Shown: positions 41,906-47,431 of the stretch, one piece after another | Numbering within the stretch: position 1 is the first letter of the stretch | Layout: each line of letters opens with the position of its first letter | Source of the DNA: an uncultured Clostridia bacterium | Lineage (GTDB): Bacteria > Bacillota > Clostridia > Christensenellales > Borkfalkiaceae | Length of the DNA: 47,431 nt | Assembly: GCA_934272745.1 (NCBI GenBank) | Contig: CAKQSI010000014.1 | Span: 1 to 47,431, forward strand | Direction: 5' to 3' | The notes under the pieces: model-generated | Told to the model about the DNA's origin: nothing | The model's input: the letters and a program-made list of their open reading frames with translations, nothing else | The model's database searches: none | Made by a program: the position numbers and the translations under genes

Positions 41906-43400
41906 CGCCCGGCTTTCCGATTCCGGCGAACGCGTAATCCCCCTTTACGATATAACGGAAGTACGGATACAGCAAAATCAGCACGGCAAACAGCCACGCG
42001 CCGGGATCGCCGAAGCACAGCGCCACGAACGAAGCGTGACTTGCCAGCGCGTTCGTCAAACCGCCGTTGACGATCCGCGGCAGAAAAGTGCAGATCAAAA
42101 TCCGCGCGACCAGTTCCCCCGCGCCGGCGGCAAGCGTCCACACCGATTTGCCGATGCCCTGCACGCCGTTCCGCAAAATAAACAGCATGCCGAGCATAAA
42201 AAACAGCGGCAGATCGACGTAAAGGTAGGCGTTGCCGAAACGGATCGATTCCGCCGTAATTTTATCCGCACTCAAAAAGATATGCTGATACGCCCCGCCG
42301 ATGGAAAGCAGCAGCCCCACCCCTGCGGAAAGGACGTATAGCGCCGCCCCGATCAGCATTGCCTGCCGCATGCCGCTGCGAATGCGCCCGGTCTGCCCCG
42401 CGCCGAGGTTTTGCGCGTTGAAACTGACCATCGCCGTCCCCAAAGCGGAAAGAGGACACATGGCAAAGTTGATGAGCTTGTTCGCAGCGCCCATGCCGTT
42501 CTGTGCGGGCGCGCCTTCCACCATCATACCGCCGGGGAGCAGGTCGAAACGCACCGTCTGCTTCAACATCACGATAATGCCGACGGAAAGCACCGAGAAT
42601 TGCAGTCCGAGCGGGATTCCCTGCTTCAAGTGAGAAGCAAGGTCGTTTTTGGTGAAAACGAAGTCTTTTTTCTGCAACCGCAGTTTGGGATATTTGGCGA
42701 ACGTGTACCCAAAACAAGCGACTGTACATAAAAATTGCGTCAGAACGGTAGCGCCGGCGGCACCCGCCACGCCCCAGCCGAACGACTTGATAAACAGCAA
42801 ATCCAGCGCCACGTTGAGCGCGGTGGAAACCAGCAAAAACAGCAGCGGCGTGAACGAATCCCCGATGCTGCGCAGCACGCTTAAGATCTGGTTGTAAAAG
42901 ATCTGCGCCGCCAGTCCCAGAAAAATGACCAGACAATAATCGTGCGCGGCGTCGTACACTTCCTTATTCTGCGGCGTCACGTTGACGAACGACAGCATGG
43001 GGCGGATCAGCAGCACCGAACCTATGGTCAGCACCACGCAGATGATTGCCGAAAGCACGATCTGTGCGGAAAAGGAACGGCGCGTCCCCTCTTCGTCCTC
43101 GGCGCCGATTTTTTGGGAAGTGATGACCGAAAAACCCGCCGTGCAGCCGAACGCGAACTGCATGAATATAAACACGAGGGGCGACGTGTCGTTGACCCCG
43201 GCGACTTTGCCTGCGGAAAGAGTCTGCCCGCAGATGGCGGCGTCCGACAGGACGTAAAGCTGCTGCAACAGATAGGAAATAATGATCGGCACGGCAAATT
43301 GCAATATCGCGCGCCATACCGAGCCTTTTGCAAGATCGACCGGCTGAAACAGCCGTTTGATTCTTGCCACGAAAGATAATTTTTCCGCGTTTTCGCCCAT
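41874..43400 (-). CDS. MATE family multidrug/metabolite exporter
   Basis: This 508-residue membrane protein has twelve predicted helices in two similar halves, each opening with the family's motif (LQFAVPIIISYLLQQLYVLSDAAICG; GIPLGLQFSVLSVGIIVML). MATE proteins export drugs or metabolites in exchange for Na+ or H+. GAGG eight bases before the ATG supports the start. The promoter at 43564-43592 and a structured leader with a terminator-like hairpin suggest attenuation. The C-terminus is a Gly/Ser-rich tail whose DNA joins the downstream repeats. Confidence 0.95.
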   Translation of the reverse strand: MGENAEKLSFVARIKRLFQPVDLAKGSVWRAILQFAVPIIISYLLQQLYVLSDAAICGQTLSAGKVAGVNDTSPLVFIFMQFAFGCTAGFSVITSQKIGAEDEEGTRRSFSAQIVLSAIICVVLTIGSVLLIRPMLSFVNVTPQNKEVYDAAHDYCLVIFLGLAAQIFYNQILSVLRSIGDSFTPLLFLLVSTALNVALDLLFIKSFGWGVAGAAGATVLTQFLCTVACFGYTFAKYPKLRLQKKDFVFTKNDLASHLKQGIPLGLQFSVLSVGIIVMLKQTVRFDLLPGGMMVEGAPAQNGMGAANKLINFAMCPLSALGTAMVSFNAQNLGAGQTGRIRSGMRQAMLIGAALYVLSAGVGLLLSIGGAYQHIFLSADKITAESIRFGNAYLYVDLPLFFMLGMLFILRNGVQGIGKSVWTLAAGAGELVARILICTFLPRIVNGGLTNALASHASFVALCFGDPGAWLFAVLILLYPYFRYIVKGDYAFAGIGKPGGAGNSGSDER

Positions 43401-43508
43401 ATCCGATTCCTCTGCCGAAAGAACGCCGCCCTCGTCAAAAAGAGCGCCCTTCCGGTCGTTTTACGCTGCGCCGAAAGCCGTTTTTCGTCCCCGCCGCCCG
43501 CGTCTTTC

Positions 43509-43558
43509 CGTAATTTAAGATAAAAAAAGAAACGGTACTTACCGTTTCCAAAATTACG
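43509..43558 (-). promoter_or_regulatory. Structured MATE leader, possible attenuator or small riboswitch
   Basis: On the minus strand GAAACGGTA pairs with TACCGTTTC (9 bp), followed by TTTTTTTATC, a terminator-like hairpin. It is enclosed by an outer 8-bp pair, CGTAATTT/AAATTACG. The whole element starts at about the predicted transcription start and lies 109 bp before the MATE ATG. Confidence 0.55.
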
Positions 43559-43563
43559 CAAAT

Positions 43564-43592
43564 ATTTTATGCAGAAAGCCCCTCTTTGTCAA
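43564..43592 (-). promoter_or_regulatory. Promoter of the MATE gene
   Basis: On the minus strand TTGACA (43592-43587), 17-bp spacer, TAAAAT (43569-43564). Confidence 0.85.
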
Positions 43593-43733
43593 GCGTTTTT
43601 GCGCAGAAAAAGGCGCTGATTTTTGACCGGTTTTGCGTCAAAATTTGACCTGCTTTCGGCAGGCGTTTTCAGGGAGCGGAAAAGGCGCGCACTACTACTG
43701 CCGGCACTGCCCGGTTCAAAGGTCTTAAAAGAG

Positions 43734-44438
43734 TCAGCCGACGAGCGCCGAAAGCAGCGCCGCGCGATAAGGAGAAAGTTCTTCCATCGTCAGCGAGCGA
43801 TCGGCTTTCGGAATCGTAATTTCCAGATTTTGCACGATTTTTGCGGGACGTCCCCCGAAAACGAGAACATTATCCGCCGCAAGCAGTGCTTCGTCTACGC
43901 CGTGAGTGACGTATAGCACCGTCTTTTTCTCTCTCTCCGCCAGCGCGTTCAGTTCGGCGATCATCTTCTGCTTCAAGCCGACGTCCAGCGAGCGGAAGGG
44001 TTCGTCGAGCAGCAAAAGATCGGACGAAGCGAAAAACGCCCTTGCGATCGCCGCGCGCTGTTTCTGCCCGCCGGATAAACTCTGCGGAAAGCGGTCTTTC
44101 AGTTCCGCAATGCCAAGCGCCGCCAGCAGTTCTTCCGCCCGCGCGCGGGAAGAGGTGATCTCCTCCCCCTTTTTCCGCACCAGAAGCACGTTGTCAAGCA
44201 CGGTAAACGAGGGGATCAGGCGGTCTTCCTGAAAGACGTACGAAACGCCGCCTTCCGCGCCCGTAATCTCCCCGTCAAAAGGTTCTATTCCCGCCAGAAT
44301 TTTGCAAAGGGTAGTTTTCCCTACGCCGGAAGCGCCCAAAAGGCAGGTAGTCTTCCCCGCGGGGACGGTGAAAGACAATCGGTCGAACAGCGGCGTTTCG
44401 CCGTATTTTTTCGTGATGATTCCCTGTACGTCAGCCAC
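43734..44438 (-). CDS. NitT/TauT family ABC transporter ATP-binding protein
   Basis: This 234-residue ATPase has Walker A GASGVGKTT (35-43), Q-loop VFQEDRLIP, signature LSGGQKQR, Walker B LLLLDEPFRSLD and the H-loop in YVTHGVDEA. QEDRLIPW-like Q-loops mark the nitrate/sulfonate/taurine/thiamine-precursor group. It overlaps the permease gene by 8 bp and is the last gene of the operon. The substrate is not evident. Confidence 0.94.
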   Translation of the reverse strand: MADVQGIITKKYGETPLFDRLSFTVPAGKTTCLLGASGVGKTTLCKILAGIEPFDGEITGAEGGVSYVFQEDRLIPSFTVLDNVLLVRKKGEEITSSRARAEELLAALGIAELKDRFPQSLSGGQKQRAAIARAFFASSDLLLLDEPFRSLDVGLKQKMIAELNALAEREKKTVLYVTHGVDEALLAADNVLVFGGRPAKIVQNLEITIPKADRSLTMEELSPYRAALLSALVG

Positions 44439-45204
44439 GTTTCCACCTCACAAGCAAGCGTTCCAAAAGGGCAAACAGCCCCTCGAGCGCCGCGCTAAGC
44501 AAAACCGCCGCCACCGTGTACGCAAAGAGTGCGGAAGTATCCAGTTCCACCTTTGCCAGCATCATCAGATTCCCCAAAGAATTTTTGGTGGAAACCATCA
44601 CTTCGGCGGCGATCAGCACTTTTAAGTTGAGCCCGACCGCGCTTTTCAGCAGCTTCAGCGCGGGGGCAAGCGTTTCCTTCGCATAAACAAGCGCCTTGCG
44701 AAAAAGCGGCACGCGGTACACGCGCATCATTTCCAAAAGTTCGCCGTCTACGCCCGTAAGCGCGCCGTAGAACCCGGAAAAAAGCAGCGGAAAAGTTACC
44801 AGCGCCGCCACGAAAGAGGGAGTCTGCCTTGCGCTTGTCCAGATAAAAAACAGCAGGATCACCGCCATGGTCGGGAGTGCGCGCAGTACCGAAACGATGG
44901 GCGAAAGCACGCGGTAAACAGGCGAAAACGCCGCAGAAAGCAGTGCTAAAATCGCCGCGATCATTGCGGAAAGCGCAAAACAGACCACGCTGCGCCATAG
45001 CGAAGAACCGAGCGCGACGTAAAAGCCGCGCGTACCCAAAACGCGGAAAAATTCCGACACGGCGCGCTTCGGGGCAGGCAACACCATTTCCACCCCGATT
45101 TTTTGCGCCGCGATCTGCCAGATCAACACCACAAGGCAGACGGAAACGACGGGATACCCCACGCTTTCCGCTATTTTTTTATATAGGACTTTTTTGTCTT
45201 TCAT
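44431..45204 (-). CDS. NitT/TauT family ABC transporter permease
   Basis: This 257-residue protein has about six helices. Its loop GALTGVDGELLEMMRVYRVPLFRKALVYAKETLAPAL corresponds to the EAA motif of the SsuC/TauC/ThiX group. It starts with GGGAG unusually close to the ATG. It overlaps the ATPase gene by 8 bp and lies 436 bp downstream of the binding-protein gene. Confidence 0.93.
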   Translation of the reverse strand: MKDKKVLYKKIAESVGYPVVSVCLVVLIWQIAAQKIGVEMVLPAPKRAVSEFFRVLGTRGFYVALGSSLWRSVVCFALSAMIAAILALLSAAFSPVYRVLSPIVSVLRALPTMAVILLFFIWTSARQTPSFVAALVTFPLLFSGFYGALTGVDGELLEMMRVYRVPLFRKALVYAKETLAPALKLLKSAVGLNLKVLIAAEVMVSTKNSLGNLMMLAKVELDTSALFAYTVAAVLLSAALEGLFALLERLLVRWKRG

Positions 45205-45405
45205 ACTCCCTGCCTTTGGTCGTTTTTTCTATACGGTCGGTAATTTTCGGTAAGTTTTTGTCGGATCGGGAATTATTTTATCACCCCGCGTGCCGCGGTT
45301 GGTTTTAGTTGTTTTTTTGCTATACGGTCGGCTGTTTTCGGTAATTTTCCGGGAAATCGCGAATCGCTGTCGTCACCCGCGATCCGTGGACTTTTTCTCC
45401 GATCT

Positions 45406-45454
45406 GCACCCGGCGGGAATGCCCGCTTCAGGGCAATCCCGCCGGGTGCTTTTT
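45406..45454 (+). terminator. Strong hairpin with a T-run on the plus strand
   Basis: GCACCCGGCGGGA and its complement (13 bp) enclose a TGCCC/GGGCA inner stem and are followed by TTTTT on the plus strand. All nearby genes are on the minus strand, where no T-run follows. It may still lower read-through from the binding-protein gene. Confidence 0.6.
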
Positions 45455-45496
45455 AAACGATCCGCCGCATATCTTTTTAAACAATCCGCCGCATAT
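45449..45496. repeat. 24-bp tandem duplication
   Basis: CTTTTTAAAC(G/A)ATCCGCCGC followed by ATAT occurs at 45449-45472 and 45473-45496 with one mismatch. Confidence 0.9.
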
Positions 45497-45606
45497 TCAA
45501 AGGATAGCACCCGCGCTTACCCAAAGCGACGACTCCCGCTTTTCCGGAGAGCGGCGCCCTCTTATCTGCAACAACGGTTGCCTCCCGTCCCGAGCAGCAC
45601 CCCGCC

Positions 45607-45644
45607 GATCAGGATTTCCGCTTATGATCAGGGCTTCCGCTTAT
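45607..45644. repeat. 19-bp tandem duplication at the binding-protein stop
   Basis: GATCAGGATTTCCGCTTAT (45607-45625) and GATCAGGGCTTCCGCTTAT (45626-45644) are adjacent; the second copy includes the stop codon of the binding-protein gene. Confidence 0.85.
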
Positions 45645-46693
45645 TTGGAATAATAGAAATTGCCGTCCGGCAGGTTGTCGCCGATCGCCGCGGGCTTAAA
45701 GTTTTTCAACACCGTAAGGTAGGTTTCGATTTCCTGTTTGCAATTTGCGGCAAGGACGGAATGAATGTTGCAGCGACCGATGATTTCCGCGGTAAAAGTA
45801 TTTGCCGCCGCGACCGCACTGCCCAAAGTTTTCATCGCTTCGGTGGCTTGGGCAGGGTTCTGGTTCAGCCAGTTTTCTCCGTCGGAAACGGCGGAAAGCA
45901 GCGCTTCCACAAAGGCGGGGTGGTTTTCGATCAGGGCGTCGGAAACGACTAAGGAAGCCTGCGGCAGGGCAAGTTCCGTCCCTTCCTGCTTTTTGGTGGC
46001 GAGTTTCCACTGTTCCTGCAGGTCGAGCGCGACCACTTTGCTTGCCGCCGCGCACGCTTTGGTGGCAACAGGTTCGCCCACGATGCCGAATTCCGCCTTG
46101 CCTTGCTTGAGCAGCGGGACGAGCGCCGAGCCGCCTTCTACGTAAGACATCGCGACTTTGCCTTCGACCGGTTCGTCGCTCTTGACGCATTCGATGCCGT
46201 TCGCCTGCATAATATACCGGAAGACGTAATCGGGCGTGCCGCCTTCGCCGATGGAATAGACCACTTTGCCTTTGAGCGAGGAAAGGTCTTCGATCTTTTC
46301 GTTGCCGAGCATATACAGCAGTCCGTGCACGTTGACGCTGACCAGTTTGACTTTCGCGCCCTTATTGTAGATGTTTGCCGCCGCGTTGGTGGGCATAATC
46401 GCGACGTCGGCTTTGCCCGCCGCCATCATCGTGGCGATTGCCGATTCCGCGCCCAGCGAATAGCGGACGGTATATCCTTTTTTAATGGCGTCAGCCTGCG
46501 TGAGGTAGGTCGTTCCGTCTTCTTCCACAGCTTCCGCCGTGCGGTACTGCGAAGCGAACGCCAGTGCGGGCGCGCCGTCCGGCATGATTACGCGGACGGT
46601 GGCGGGGTCGGTCTTTTTGTCTGCGCAGCCGGCAAAAGTCACCAGCGCCAGCGCGGTAAATAACATGGTGAGAAGTAATGCGATACGTTTCAT
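45641..46693 (-). CDS. NitT/TauT family substrate-binding lipoprotein
   Basis: This 350-residue protein has a lipoprotein signal (Phe-Ala-Gly-Cys, Cys23). Its fold is that of the SsuA/NrtA/ThiY group: VRVIMPDGAPALAFA at the start of lobe 1, KADVAIMPTNAAANIYNKGAKVKLV, LKGKVVYSIGEGGTPDYVFRY and AEFGIVGEPVATKA. It captures an unidentified small molecule outside the membrane. ATG at 46693 has AGGAG ten bases upstream; an in-frame extension upstream covers the repeat-bearing leader and is rejected. It is first in the operon. Confidence 0.94.
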   Translation of the reverse strand: MKRIALLLTMLFTALALVTFAGCADKKTDPATVRVIMPDGAPALAFASQYRTAEAVEEDGTTYLTQADAIKKGYTVRYSLGAESAIATMMAAGKADVAIMPTNAAANIYNKGAKVKLVSVNVHGLLYMLGNEKIEDLSSLKGKVVYSIGEGGTPDYVFRYIMQANGIECVKSDEPVEGKVAMSYVEGGSALVPLLKQGKAEFGIVGEPVATKACAAASKVVALDLQEQWKLATKKQEGTELALPQASLVVSDALIENHPAFVEALLSAVSDGENWLNQNPAQATEAMKTLGSAVAAANTFTAEIIGRCNIHSVLAANCKQEIETYLTVLKNFKPAAIGDNLPDGNFYYSK

Positions 46694-46730
46694 AATTTTT
46701 GAACTCCTTTTCGGAAAAGTGCGGGCAGCC

Positions 46731-46826
46731 CTTGCGCTGCGACTCGATCTTTGCGGTCGAAGTCTGCTTGGATAGTCCGGGCGGCGGCTCTTACGCCGCG
46801 GTTCGATCTTTGCGGTCGCAGTCTGC
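46731..46826 (-). repeat. 59-bp imperfect tandem repeats in the NitT/TauT leader
   Basis: A 37-bp segment containing CGATCTTTGCGGTCG is found at 46731-46767 and 46790-46826. A weak third partial copy (CTTACGCCGCG) lies near 46912. Confidence 0.8.
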
Positions 46827-47028
46827 ACGGCTGCTTTTATTCCGTGGTAAAGCCTGCGCGGCGGAAGGCGTTTTTTGCGTTCCTTTCAATCCTTGCGGAA
46901 AATTCTGCGCGGCTTACGCCGCGTTTGTGCTGCGATGAAACCTTCACGGTTAAAACCGCCTCTTTTCTCTTGGGCTAATTTGTCAGACCGCAAAACGGCG
47001 TGCCTTTCTTTTCCCTTTTCCGGAGTCG

Positions 47029-47070
47029 ATTATATCCTTTTTTATGGAAAAATGTCGTTGTCTAAACAAC
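47029..47070 (-). promoter_or_regulatory. Promoter of the NitT/TauT operon with overlapping dyad
   Basis: On the minus strand TATAAT (47034-47029) has ACGACA 18 bp upstream. GTTGTCTAAACAAC (47057-47070) is a dyad just upstream of, and touching, the -35 and could be an operator. Confidence 0.55.
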
Positions 47071-47196
47071 CGTTTTTGTTTTTTAAAGAAACCTCCCGCA
47101 AATTTCCCATGCAAAAGGCGGCTTTCCCGTGCGCCCAAGCATAAAATCCCTTTTTATTCTGCGGCACGCAAATTTATTCAAGGCACGCAAAAAAAT

Positions 47197-47225
47197 TTGC
47201 TTTTCCGCTTTTCCTGTGATAGAAT
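47197..47225 (+). promoter_or_regulatory. Candidate plus-strand promoter pointing out of the window
   Basis: TTGCTT, 17-bp spacer, TAGAAT with a TGA extended -10. It would transcribe about 200 nt of repeat-bearing leader before the window ends. Confidence 0.55.
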
Positions 47226-47258
47226 AAGGAAAATTATACGGGGCGGCTCCTTTTTCGG

Positions 47259-47331
47259 GGCGGCTTTCGTGGCTTCCCGTTTAAGGGCGGCTTTCGTGAC
47301 TTCCCCTTTGGGGGCGGTCGGGCTGACCCCC
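47259..47331. repeat. 27-bp tandem repeats near the right edge
   Basis: GGCGGCTTTCGTGGCTTCCC-type units start at 47259 and 47286, with a truncated third at 47313. Confidence 0.75.
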
Positions 47332-47431
47332 CTGCGGGGCAACTTTGCAAAACATAGGGATTCCATTCGTCACCCTTCCTACCGAAAAGGCGTCTTTTTC
47401 GCCATTTTCCGCGACCGTTCGGGCGCAGTAC

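Larger units (their letters stand above)
45205..45640. other. 436-bp gap inside the NitT/TauT operon, filled with short repeats
   Basis: No gene is seen. CTATACGGTCGG followed by TTTTCGGTAA occurs twice (about 45230 and 45323). A strong hairpin and two tandem duplications are listed separately. Such a gap between binding protein and permease is unusual, so the permease may have its own signal or reduced expression. Confidence 0.6.
46694..47431. other. 738-bp region upstream of the NitT/TauT operon to the window edge
   Basis: No gene is supported. It contains the operon promoter, a 330-nt leader with 59-bp repeats, a plus-strand promoter candidate pointing out of the window and 27-bp repeats near 47259. 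A 62-codon minus frame at 47178-47366 merely translates the repeats. Confidence 0.65.

Noticed and set aside
43734..46693. Naming the transporter as taurine, nitrate or thiamine-precursor specific
   Set aside because: No metabolic gene or riboswitch nearby points to a substrate.
47178..47366. 62-codon minus-strand gene
   Set aside because: It translates 27-bp DNA repeats and has no recognisable domain or good ribosome site.

Overview
The window looks like a chromosomal segment from an uncultured, gut-type member of the Bacillota (Clostridia; a Christensenellales-like relative is my guess). The signs are strong AGGAGG-type ribosome binding sites, sigma-A promoters (TTGACA/TATAAT with 17-bp spacers), lipobox lipoproteins, family-1 sugar ABC transporters, a MalR-less AraC-type regulator and a WapA-like Rhs protein. 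There is no marker gene, so the taxonomy is inference.

Positions 1-27658 form a glycan acquisition and catabolism region. On the minus strand are an InlB-repeat lipoprotein (cut by the left edge), a 1644-residue repeat lipoprotein, and an alpha-mannosidase (GH38) coupled to an alpha-fucosidase (GH29). A divergent AraC-type regulator follows. Next is a six-gene minus-strand operon: solute-binding lipoprotein, two sugar permeases, a membrane-anchored Ig-like protein, a DUF4838 lipoprotein and a TIM-barrel protein. Upstream of it is a second minus-strand operon, an MsmX/UgpC-type ATPase with three small uncharacterised membrane proteins, divergent from nagB-nagA. A 16-bp motif is shared by the promoters of the GH29/GH38 operon and the transporter operon, suggesting that the AraC-type protein controls both. 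The expected flow is capture, import, defucosylation and demannosylation, then GlcNAc-6-phosphate to fructose-6-phosphate through NagA and NagB.

Positions 27900-38797 hold a polymorphic-toxin island on the minus strand. A 2465-residue Rhs/YD-repeat protein carries tip A and is followed by a small putative immunity gene. Behind it are two displaced cassettes. Each restarts inside a nearly identical copy of the Rhs core and diverges at exactly the same Asn-Gly-Thr codons into a new C-terminus. Cassette B is a toxin-like tip plus a small putative immunity gene. Cassette C runs in frame into the cytoplasmic domain of a cation diffusion facilitator (CDF), which is very unusual. Cassette C has a consensus TTGACA-17-TATAAT promoter immediately upstream, preceded by an intrinsic terminator. 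A third small gene of unknown function lies beyond.

Positions 38798-47431 carry a short DtxR/MntR-like regulator, a secreted polysaccharide deacetylase, a MATE exporter with an attenuator-like leader, and a NitT/TauT-type ABC transporter (binding protein, permease, ATPase). The intergenic regions here are long and rich in short tandem duplications. They also hold a 44-bp perfect palindrome that shares its core with another one behind nagA.
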